This document shows, one piece after another, positions 11,402-21,800 of a stretch of DNA of 64,000 nucleotides. The position numbers and the translations under genes were made by a program. The number at the start of each line of letters is the position of its first letter. The stretch's first letter is position 1. The stretch spans positions 8,944-72,943 of the forward strand of contig CAXIWS010000516.1 in assembly GCA_964036195.1 (NCBI GenBank), given 5' to 3'. The DNA comes from Sphaerolaimus hirsutus. Lineage: Eukaryota > Nematoda > Chromadorea > Monhysterida > Sphaerolaimidae. The notes under the pieces are model-generated. The model worked only from the letters and a program-made list of their open reading frames with translations. It ran no database searches and had not been told where the DNA came from.

Positions 11402-11412
11402 TTAGAAGAAAT

Positions 11413-11839
11413 CCCCCCCCCCATACTGTATACTGAATGGCGAATGCAGCAACCCAACAAATTTGTCGGTCGCCGCGCATCATGAGGGTTTTTTTTAACA
11501 GAAGCGGTGTCACTGCAATGGTTTTTCACAAACATTTACATTAGGTAAAGCAGCGTTTACACGATTTCGTGTGCCGACAAAAAAAATTGAGTGAAAAAGT
11601 TCAATGATTCCGGAAAACAGTTCCATATCTGAGAGAAAAAGGCAGTGCAGTGTGCTCACTAGTGAAGTGTACACAAATGCCGATTTGACATAATTTATTA
11701 CACATTAGATAATTTGAACCTGTTGTCCGAGACTTGAATACGAATTTCAGTTGTCGGTTCGTTTTTTGTTCTGAAACCGAACTGAACTTAATTTGTAAAT
11801 GTGGAAGAAAATTTCATTTGCCACATTAAAATTTTAACA
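11413..11839. other. Unassigned intergenic DNA
   Basis: AT-rich sequence with no recognised gene or repeat boundary. Confidence 0.5.
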
Positions 11840-12106
11840 TACCGTATTTGCTTGAATAATTCCCCTGGGGGATTATTATTTCGTCAGATTTTTCAAGCAT
11901 GTTTCTATCTACTCATTCAATGAAATATGCTTTATTGACACAATAATGTGCCATTTTTGTTCAAATTGGGCACAACAAATTGATCAAATCTCTTCATGGG
12001 GGGATTATTCAAGGGGGGGGGGTGATTATTTCCTCGCTCGTCTTACAGGGGGCGGGTATTCGAGGGGGGACTTATTCAAGGGGGAACTATTCAAGCAAAT
12101 ACGGTA
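11840..12106. mobile_element. TACCGTATTTGCTTGAATA-family MITE
   Basis: Inverted ends ATACCGTATTTGCTTGAATA and TATTCAAGCAAATACGGTAT. The interior carries GGGGGATTATTATTTC blocks and a core (TTTGATGAAATATGCTTTATT-like) shared with 19306-19642. Confidence 0.85.
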
Positions 12107-12158
12107 TCTAAATGTGAAATTTTGTGTTCAGCACAAGTGGGCAGTAACTAAACTCCAC

Positions 12159-13026
12159 CAGGGTTGGTTTTATAAAAATTCATTTTAGTAAAATTGTATA
12201 AAAATTTTATAAAAATTTTATTTTATTTTTATTTTATTCTTGTTTCATTTTATTTTATTTTATTTTATTCCCAAAAGTCATTAATAAAATAAAATGACAC
12301 ATTTTACAAAAATTTTACAAAAATTTTACAAAAAAATCAGAATCATGCATGCAAGGCCAGAAAAATGTTATAATTAGACCTATACATGAAAAACCTGTGA
12401 CAAATTTTTCCCTTACTTTTCAAAAGTTGCATGCAGTATATATTGTTAGCTAGCTGCAAGTGTAAAGTTACAATTATTGATAAGAATGGTTTGCATTTTC
12501 AATAGAAGGACTACTGGAGTGTGCTGGGCACATTTGTAAAATATCATGCAAAGTGGCAATTGTCATGACAAATGTCTTGCAAAGTGTAAATTGTGTATCC
12601 AAATCTTGTGTTTTTGTATCCATAGTATGTTTTGTATCGAAATCTTATGTTTTTGTATCCAAATGTTCACATGTCATGACAATTTACATTTTACTTTACA
12701 TTTGCCATGACAATTGACACTTTGCATGAAATTTTACATGACATTTTACACTTTACAAAGCTTGGGACTGCCCCTCAGATCCATGAATAAACAGGAAGAA
12801 ACTCGAGCAATGAGATGAAATTTTACAAAAAATATGAATTTTTATACAATTTTACAAAAATCCAAATTTTTATACAATTTTACAAAAAATTTACAAAAAT
12901 TCAAATTTTTATACAATTTTTACTTTATTCTTAAATTTTCCATTTTATTTTATTTTATTTTATTCTTGAATATTCCATTTTATTTTTATTTTATTTTTAT
13001 TTTTTTCTGAGATTTTGCCAACCCTG
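12159..13026 (+). mobile_element. hAT-like element, CAGGGTTGG family, copy A
   Basis: Ends CAGGGTTGG and CCAACCCTG; exact 8-bp duplication AACTCCAC (12151-12158, 13027-13034). The flanks are ATTTTATTTTATT tracts. The middle contains the GTAAAGTGTCAAATGTCATG-type repeat ending in AGCTTGGGACTGCC, present at the same place in copy B (14982-15862). The composite structure therefore predates both insertions. Confidence 0.92.
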
Positions 13027-13634
13027 AACTCCACCCACACCCCCATTTAAAGGGTGTGCTTCTAAAAGTACCGATCTACAAATTTTTCAAATTTGAGTTA
13101 GGACTAGTGATGGAAAAGCGCCATGGCGCTAGCGCCAAAGCAAAAAGCGCCATGGCGCTTTTGGCGCTTGGCGCTAAAACGCTCTGGCGCCATTGGCGCT
13201 CATCGCTGGGGTCTGAGAAAGCGCTTGGCGCCATCTTCTGGTGGCGCTATTGGCGCCTGGCGCCGACAAATGGCGCCAAAAAAGCGCCAACCATGGTAAT
13301 AAAAAAATTGTGATAATACGGTGAAATCGACACTGCAGTTGATCAATTTTGAGGCAACTGAATAAATATTGATTAATATTAGGGTAGACTTTATATAAAT
13401 AGATGCCTACATTGAATAAAAGCAGAGGTGTTAAAATCGAGGTAAAACCCCTTTTGCTTTATGCTTTGCTCCCATTTCTTTCTTGCAGTCTAAATCAGGG
13501 GTTCAGTCTGGCAGGGGTTGGAGGGGGGGTTACCCCCAACAAATGCTTCAGCTATCTATCTATCCCCGGGGCTGCTCAGCTATCTATCTAACCTGAGGCT
13601 AAATTTTAGGCTACTATCCCTCGAGCCCCCCACC

Positions 13635-14948
13635 TAAGGCTCGAACTCGACTCGACTCGACTCGTGACTCGAGGGTAAAATGGGGTACCGACTCGACTCG
13701 ACTGACTCGACCGGAAAAATATGGCCCAGACTCGAGACTCGAGGTTTTTGCCCGACTCGACTCGAAAATTCAGCAAATTTCGAGTCGGGGTTTCCCATTG
13801 AATCATATCAAAAATATAAATTTTCATATGAATTTTAAACATTACTTTGCAAAAAATTTGCGCGCAAGCGCGCATTTCTGCACCGCATGCAGCATCTATA
13901 ATTGCTTGTCATATCTGTTCAATGATGTCTGAAGTCAAGTTTCTCAACTCAAGTTGCCACACAAATCTACAGAATGAAACACACACACACCACATCAACT
14001 ACATTCCACAATGTTGGCACTGACCCAAAAAGATGTAATGTACCTAGTTGATTTAACTTCACTATTGGATTGGAATGAATGAATGAATATGAATACAACA
14101 ATGTCTAGGCAGTATGTGTCTTGTCACCTTCTTTCGACACTTTGCATGACATTTTACATTTTCAGGTCATTTAAAGGTGTTGTTTTCCATCCCCAGGCTG
14201 GCTTCATTTTTGTTTGTGGCAACATCAAGAAAGTGAACAGGTGTGACAAACTGTTATATTTTTGCTTGATATTAAAATCAACTGTTGGCATTAGAGTGTG
14301 TGTGAAAACATTGGTTGAAGAACCAGTATCTGCAGGGTTGTATCCAGGGGGAGGGGGCGGGGCCCCCTTCCCGGGGTGAGACAAGAAAAGTTCAGGAAAA
14401 TGTCACTTTTACTACAAATTTCCAAAGTTTGTAAAAAAATTTGCCCACAAGCGCGCAATTGCCACTCAGAAGGTCTTTTCTCTGGATACCTCCCGTATCC
14501 AGGCAAACCTATGTCAATACCCTCAATTTTCTGCCTGTCACTGTGTACTGTATGAGTATTTACCTACAAATACGGCAGTTTTTTCGCTAGTGCCAACGCC
14601 AATGGCGCCATGGCGAGGCGCCTACAAATGGCGCCAGCGCCTAGCGCTATTTCTTTAGTCTGTGAGGGAAATTTTTAGGGGGGTGGCTGAGCCCCCCGTT
14701 CACATGGCTCTGTAAACAAACAGCCCCCCCCCCACTCCAAAATCCTGGATACGTGCCTGAGTATCTGAAATTTCTGCAAGTATCATGTGAAAAAGTAACG
14801 CATCCGACTCGACTCGAGACTCGAGATTTTTGCCTGACTCGACTCGACTTTTCACTGACTCGCCCGACTCGACTCGCCGACTCGACCGGGAAAATTTCGG
14901 GGTTGAGACTCAAACTTGAGTTTGAAAAAAATCGAGTTTCGAGCCCTA
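13635..14948. mobile_element. hAT-like element, TARGGCTCGAA family, ACTCG-filled
   Basis: Ends TAAGGCTCGAACTCGA and TCGAGTTTCGAGCCCTA; exact 8-bp duplication CCCCCACC (13627-13634, 14949-14956). GACTCGACTCGACTCG arrays lie inside both ends. Its middle (about 13880-14760) includes other repeat scraps, among them a 'cccctggatacg' type fragment near 14700-14765. Confidence 0.87.
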
Positions 14949-14981
14949 CCCCCACCCCCTCAGATATGTATCTCTCCAGAG

Positions 14982-15862
14982 CAGGGTTGGCAAAATCTCA
15001 GAAAAAAATTAAAATAAAATAAAAATAAAATGGAATATTCAAGAATAAAATAAAATAAAATAAAATGGAAAATTTAAGAATAAAAATAAAAATTGTATAA
15101 AAATTCGAATTTTTGTAAAAAAATTGTAAAATTGTACAAAAATTTGAATTTTTGTAAAATTGTATAAAAATTCATATTTTTTGTAAAATTTCATCTCATT
15201 GCTTGAGTTTCTTCCTGTTTATTCATGGATCTGAGGGGCAGTCCCAAGCTTTGTAAAGTGTAAAATGTCATGTAAAATTTCATGCAAAGTGTCAATTGTC
15301 ATGGCAAATGTAAAGTAAAATGTAAAGTAAAATGTAAATTGTCATGACATGTGAACATTTGGATACAAAAACATAAGATTTCGATACAAAACATACTATG
15401 GATACAAAAACACAAGATTTGGATACACAATTTACACTTTGCAAGACATTTGTCATGACAATTGCCACTTTGCATGATATTTTACAAATGTGCCCAGCAC
15501 ACTCCAGTAGTCCTTCTACTGAAAATGCAAACCATTCTTATCAATAACTGTAACTTTACACTTGCAGCTAGCTAACAATATATACTGCATGCAACTTTTG
15601 AAAAGTAAGGGAAAAATTTGTCACAGGTTTTTCACGTATAGGTCTAATTAAAACATTTTTCTGGCCTTGCATGCATGATTCTGATTTTTTTGTAAAATTT
15701 TTGTACAATTTTTGTAAAAATTTTGTAAAATGTGTTATTTTATTTTATTAATGACTTTTGGGAATAAAATAAAATAAAATAAAATGAAACAAGAATAAAA
15801 TTAAAATAAAATAAAATTTTTATACAATTTTACTAAAATGAATTTTTATAAAACCAACCCTG
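14982..15862 (-). mobile_element. hAT-like element, CAGGGTTGG family, copy B (opposite orientation to copy A)
   Basis: Ends CAGGGTTGG and CCAACCCTG; exact 8-bp duplication CTCCAGAG (14974-14981, 15863-15870). It is collinear over its full length with the reverse complement of copy A (12159-13026), with few differences. The different duplications show two separate insertions rather than one inverted duplication. Confidence 0.92.
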
Positions 15863-15923
15863 CTCCAGAGGGATTATTTGAGAAATTTGGCCCCGATTTG
15901 GTGGTTGTTTGAGTGGGCAAAAG

Positions 15924-16715
15924 TAGGGTGGCAGAATTTACCGTACCGTACCGCGTACCGCATTTTCCAAAATTTACTGTACCGTACCGCGTACCACACT
16001 CATTTACCGCAGAAAATGCGGTAAATTTTACTCAGATTGACCTTAAATATGGCTGTTTATAGATGAAAATTTATGTGGTGTTCTGAATTTTTTTGCGCGC
16101 AAGCGTGCTAATTTCACAACATTGTTTGAAGCCCTTTCATTTTGGCATGCACTATTGCTATAAATCATGATTTACATTAGTATAATGTGCTTTATAAAAT
16201 CGAGCCATGTGCTTCAAGATGCTCTTAAGGTGTGAAACATCACCCTCAATGTATTTACTTTTTAGTTTAAGCTTATCTGTTGCAGTGATATGTTTTATGT
16301 ATGCCTATATACTCATTTTCAACTATTTTCACCTACTTTTAGCAATTTTTTACCCACTTTTGGCAATTTTTTCTCCATTTCTTCCTTCTACACCTTGAAT
16401 AAGCCCCTACAATGTAGGTAATGGAATTTTATGTCATCATACTGTTATTGTGTTCTTAAGTCCCATTTATCAGATTGTGTAATTGAATTTGGTGTCAAAT
16501 TATGAAGTAAAGGTTGTCTGTAGTCCCGCATTGATGCATTTCTGACATCGGAAATTTATTGTACCGTACCGTACCGCGAACCGCACTTTTCAGATTTACC
16601 GTACCGTACCGTTTACCGCAAAATTGAAGATTTACTGTACCGTACTGTTTACCGCAAAATGGAAAATTTACCGTACCATACGGTTTACCGCAAGGCCGTA
16701 CCGTCTGCCACCCTA
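15924..16715. mobile_element. hAT-like element, TAGGGTGGCAGA family, ACCGTACCG-filled
   Basis: Perfect inverted ends TAGGGTGGCAGA and TCTGCCACCCTA; exact 8-bp duplication GGCAAAAG (15916-15923, 16716-16723). Subterminal arrays of TTTACCGTACCGTACCGC occur on both sides with an AT-rich middle. Confidence 0.92.
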
Positions 16716-17403
16716 GGCAAAAGTTCAATAGACTACCATGACTTCAGCGGTACGTCACTCACAGTTATGCACTCATTATTCTACCATCAAATTGTAGAAC
16801 TAATTTTTTGGCGCTGGCGCTATTGGCGCTTGGCGCCATTACCCTCTGGCGCCATTGGCGCTTGGCGCTGAGGTTCAGAAAAGCGCCATGGCGCTTTTGG
16901 CGCTTGGGGCCATTTTGCTCTGGCGCCATTGGCGCTTGGCGCCGAGGCCAGAAAAGCGCCATGGCGCTTTTGGCGCTTGGCGCCGAAAGCCTGGCGCTTT
17001 TTCCATCACTAGTTAGGACCATTTTGGGGGTCCCCATAAAAATGCGCTCCAAGAATATATTTATATAATATGTGGGGGGTGCGAAATTCAATTTTTAGAT
17101 ATGGGGGGGGGTCGAAAAATGCAAAAAAATCGCAAAATACAGTTTCCGAAATTTTAAAAGTACCGATCTACAAGCTTTTTCAGCTTTTGGGAGTATTGCA
17201 TACTCCAAACTTTCAATTGCGATTATCTCAAAATCGATTTTTTGTAGATCGGTACTTTTAGAAGCACACCCTTCATTTGCAGTGGCATACAAAAATTTAG
17301 TTACAAATACAAAAGAGGGGAAAAGAGATGTAAGGCCATACCTCCAGAGAGGTTGCGCCAATCTGATCACTGTGACAGATCAATCAGCAGTCTTGCCCTC
17401 ATC

Positions 17404-17655
17404 TAGGGTGTCAAAAAATTTTATTACGGAAAACGGAAAACGGAAAGGGAAAAAATTTTCACTTTACGGAAAACGGAAATGTAGAAAAAAATTGTCGGCC
17501 GGAAAACGGAAAACGGAAAGGAAAAATTTTTTTGGCTGCCGGAAAACGGAAAGGTAAAAATTTTTCAGCTGCCGGAAAATGGAAACCGGAAAGGTAAAAA
17601 AATTTTCCTGTGGAAAGGCGGAAACCGAAAACGAAAACGGAAGTTTGACACCCTA
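17404..17655. mobile_element. hAT-like MITE, TAGGGTGTCAAA family, GGAAAACGGAAA-filled
   Basis: Inverted ends TAGGGTGTCAAA and TTTGACACCCTA; the interior is reiterated GGAAAACGGAAAGG. The flanks share only CTCAT, so the 8-bp duplication is not proved. Ends and structure match the neighbouring TAGGGTG elements. Confidence 0.72.
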
Positions 17656-17926
17656 CTCATGACCGTTTTCACAGCATTTATATCTTTTGTGTAGTTTTAG
17701 GTGATGGGTTTACCGGTCTGTTGTCCACACGAGACATTTCTAGATTAATTCATTTATCCCTATTCTACGAGAGTGACATGTACGTGATCCCAACATGTTT
17801 TCATGCCAGTTACATCGTATTGAGCAGGGAATCTCACAAGTTTTGCTCTTTCCACTTGGGTAGCTCTATACATTAGTAATACATGATGTAGATTAGATCT
17901 TTACATGGTCTGTGGAACAGGCTTTA
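17656..17926. other. Unassigned intergenic DNA
   Basis: No gene or repeat boundary was recognised. Confidence 0.5.
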
Positions 17927-18713
17927 TGCTGCGATTACAGCTCAGGCGTAAAATTGACTGGGCGTAAAATTGACTGGGCGTAAAATTGATTTTTGAGCGT
18001 AAAATTAATTACAGGTAAATGGATAAAGATATGGCGTTGTAATTTCAGTCAAAGAAATATCGGGTGCAGCACATTTTTTCAGATCATGGGTATGAACATC
18101 ATTTTCCAGGTCATAATCACTTTGGATTTGGGTGGTGTGCCATTGGCAAGTTGCTTGATAACAGAGGGTGATTGACACGATGTTAGGTGACATTCTTTAT
18201 GTTTTTGTTGGCATTGGAATTTTGTTCATTCTTGTGTTGACATTGAATATATATTTCCTATATACTGTATCCTGAATGGAAGGACCAGACCTTATCTTGG
18301 TTGTCCCTCATGTATGAGTAATTTTTTTAAATTGCTTGTATGTTGATCCGCTCTACCCTTTAAAAAAATAAAATAAAGTGCACATGCAGATGTTGCTTGT
18401 GTCCATGACTCCACAGCTCATCAGTTTATTTTGATTGTAATAGAAGTTATGAATTTTGGCGCAAATTTTTTTTATTTTATGCCTTAATTTTACGCAAGTT
18501 ACAGTGTATAATTGAAAAAATTGTGCTAAAATTCATAAGTCCCAGTATGATTAAAATAAACTCATGAGCTTTGGACACAACAAACGTTTGCATCTAAGCT
18601 TTCTTTGACTGAAATAACAATGTCATATATTTATCCATTCATCTGTAATCAATTTTACGCCCAAAATCAATTTTACGCCCGGACAATTTTACGTCCGAGC
18701 TGTAATCGCAGCA
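17927..18713. mobile_element. Harbinger-like MITE, 787 bp
   Basis: Ends TGCTGCGATTACAGCTC and GAGCTGTAATCGCAGCA with flanking TTA (17924-17926, 18714-18716). GGCGTAAAATTGACT text follows each end. An AT-rich insertion in the middle distinguishes it from the 424-bp copy at 10978-11401. Confidence 0.8.
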
Positions 18714-18894
18714 TTACAGATTTTTCTGCCACTTTTGACCATGTATTTACGAAGCGCGTTGTATTTATCTCGCAGCAAGCCAGTAGTCAAAATATTAAAG
18801 TTCGTTAAGCTTAAATCGGTATTCAATATTTGACTTCAAAATCGGGAAAATATTCAGTTACAAATTCCACAAATTGGTTGCTTCCAGTTTCAAC

Positions 18895-21800
18895 ATGCTG
18901 TTATACCTGGTGCTAATTAATTACCTGACCATAGTATATTGTGATAAGCACTACAGCTTCTATAACAGACAGCGACTACTAATTCCAAAGAGCCAGGTCG
19001 ATCGTAATTTACTGAATGCAGACTCAAATGAATTTGAATGTGCATTGGGTGAAGCGTTGGCGCCGGTGAGTGAAATGGCTAATTTTTGTTATACCGCAAA
19101 TCCTTGAAAAGATTTTTTTGAGAGGGGGGGAGTTATTCAAGGGGGGGGAGGTATTTTTTCCTCGGAAGTTTCAGGAAAACTTGGACTTCGGTACGCTAAC
19201 AGGCTTCTTTTGTATAATTCGTTATACACACTGCATTGAATTTGCATTCGATAAATCAGTCCCCAGAGCCCAGACGTAAATATTTATGTTTTTGGTTTTT
19301 GTGACTACCGAATTTGCTTGAATAATCCCCCTGGGGGATTATTATTTCGTCAGACTTTTTTGAGGGGGGGACTAATCGAGAGGGGGAATTATTCGAGGGG
19401 GGGGATTATTATTTCATCAACAATTTCAACCATGTTTCTATAAACTCATTTGATGAAATATGCTTTATTCACACAAAAACGTGCCATTTTTGGTCAAATT
19501 GGCACAATAAATTAAGCAAATCTCTTAAGGGGGGGGGGAGGATTATTCGAGGGGGGAATTATTATTTCCTCACTCATCTTACAGGGGGATTTATTCGAGG
19601 GGGAGAATTATTCAAGGGGGAACTATTCAAGCAAATACGGTACCTAGATCGATTGTTTTTTTTAATTTGTGCAGCATGTTTTCCACCCATCACGGAGGGG
19701 GAGTTATTCAGGGGGTGTTATTCAGAGGGGTATCCCATTTGAAGACTTAGGGTAAATATTTACTAACAATGTTACGATATTTTACCAATCTTTTCTAAAA
19801 TATACGTATACTCGGCGGACCGCAACTGTGCAGAATCCTACCATAATTCAATGAATAAAATCTTGTGATAAATTTCGTAATTACTTATTCCATAGTAAAA
19901 ACAAAATATTATGATGAAAAAATTGACAAATCTTTGGCACATTATTCAGATGGCTTATGGTAGGTTTCCATATTAGGTGAGTGTGATGTCCGCCGAGTAT
20001 ACACTACATGAAACTACAGGGGAATGGATACGATGTTCTAAAGCGAATTTTGTCACTGCGAATGAACAAAAATACCTTCTAATCACACAGAAACCGAGCG
20101 GCACTGGCTACACGTGCAAACAAATTGAACACCCGGAATGTGTACAGGTATGTAAAATACTGGGAGCATAAGTGCTCCATTCTGCTTCGCATTTCAGATA
20201 TAAGTACGTAAAATTGCCCACAATTCACAGCCAAGCTCAAAACCTGATTTTTTCAAAGTCGAGTTTCCATTCCGTCATAGCTTCCAACAATTTTGTCGAC
20301 AATTTTCCAACCTTACTCACATACAAAAATTGCAAAAAAGTACTCAGTGGAAAAAAATCAAGTGTTGTGTCACACTTACAGCCAAATTTTTCCCATAGAG
20401 CTTTTTGGTATTAATTTTTAGCACTGAGTTAACAGAGTTGTAAAAATTACCGTATTACCTCGAATTATCCTCCCCCTTGAATTAACCCCCCCCTCGAAAT
20501 ACCCCCCTCTAAATTTCGGCTGAGGAAATAATAAACCCCCCCTCGCAATACCCCCCTAAAATTGAGTGTAAAGAGAACGTACATAACAAATACCGCAGTT
20601 TGTGATCTGTATAGTCAGAACCAACGATGGAAAGAACACAGAAATTGAACACAGAAACTCATTGAGTTTCTGTGTTTTTGTTTTACACAGAAACACGGAA
20701 ACTCACAAATTTTGAAAAACTCAAAACTCAAATGAGTTTTTTTTTGGAGAACACAGAAACACAGAAACACGGAAACACAGAAGAGTTTTTTGAGTTTTTT
20801 GAGTTTTTTCTCAGCGAAGTGGTTGAATTCACATGATTTCAGCTAAATTAATTCAACAAGATAAGATATGCATGTATAGTATATGTAAATAATATGTACA
20901 TAGATGTATTCATATTTTATTATGGAAGAAAGAAGAAATTAAAGATGGCATGCACAATTGCACATATCCTGGTGGAATTGACAATTTAAGTTTCAACATG
21001 TTTCGATATACCATATTACCTCGAATTAACCCCCCTCAAAATGGAATGGCAAAATAATAAGCCCCCCTCCAAATACCCCCCTCTGGGATGATGTACATGT
21101 ATTATCCAATGTATATGGTGTATTTATTACTGCTAATATGCATTGCAGCTACACATAGACTGTACTAGATTGTGCAGCTATCTACACGTTTATTTCAAAT
21201 ATGTCCTGTTTGTACATTTATAACTTGTTTTGGTTATGTAAATGCCTACTATTTACCATGATCCTTATGCAATTGTCTGACAAAATAATAACCCCCCCCC
21301 TCAAATAAGCCCCCCTGTCAAAATTTGCTGGTGAAATAATAAACCCCCATTTCAAAGTAATACAGTAGTTGTAGTTAAAATCAATTCTGTGGCCTTCCAT
21401 ACAGTGCACATCCATTGAAGAATTTTGGAGTACTGCATAAATTGTTATTTCTGGGCCTTTAGTTGATGCTGGTGTTGTGATGTGGATGTCCTGATTGTGG
21501 ACATTTTATGGACTTTTTCGACACTTGAATGAATACACAGATGTTATGTGGGGCTAAAACATGTGCAAAACCAATATAGTATTTATAAGAAAACCACTGT
21601 TTCCACATCGAAATGCCGTAAATCATAATTTTTTGGAAAAACTCAAGTTTTTTGGGAAAAAACTCAAGTTTTTTAGTAAAAAACTCAAAAAACTAGAGTT
21701 TTTACAGAAAACACAGAAATAAAAACAGAGTTACTCAAGTTTTTTTCGAGAAAAAAACTCAAAACACAGGTATTCATTTTTGAAAAACTCAAAACACAGA

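Larger units (their letters stand above)
9721..11412. repeat. TACCGTATTTCNTCTAAT-family element broken up by three insertions
   Basis: The left end TACCGTATTTCGTCTAAT is at 9721; the right end CTTCTATTAG...AGAAGAAAT is split at 10977/11402. Recognisable body text is ATAGAACGGCACCTCC (9992-10100 and 10915-10977). Nested inside are the elements at about 9735-9992, 10175-10790 and 10978-11401. Confidence 0.6.
13105..17011. mobile_element. GGCGCC-box hAT-like element, 3.9 kb including nested elements
   Basis: Ends TAGTGATGGAAAAGCGCC and GCGCTTTTTCCATCACTA; exact 8-bp duplication GTTAGGAC (13097-13104, 17012-17019). GGCGCC arrays lie just inside each end (13105-13295 and 16797-17011) around a unique middle that holds three further hAT-like insertions. 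The family pattern of TAGTGATG end, GGCGCC array, unique centre, array, end recurs at 60168-61115. Confidence 0.85.
13051..17272. mobile_element. Old element with about 33-bp inverted ends, host of a five-element nest
   Basis: AGGGTGTGCTTCTAAAAGTACCGATCTACAAA-type ends (key text AGGGTGTGCTTCTAAAAG) occur at 13051 and, inverted, up to 17272. Flanking text is only partly duplicated (CATTTA versus CATTTG), consistent with age. It contains the GGCGCC element 13105-17011 and everything nested in that. Confidence 0.65.
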
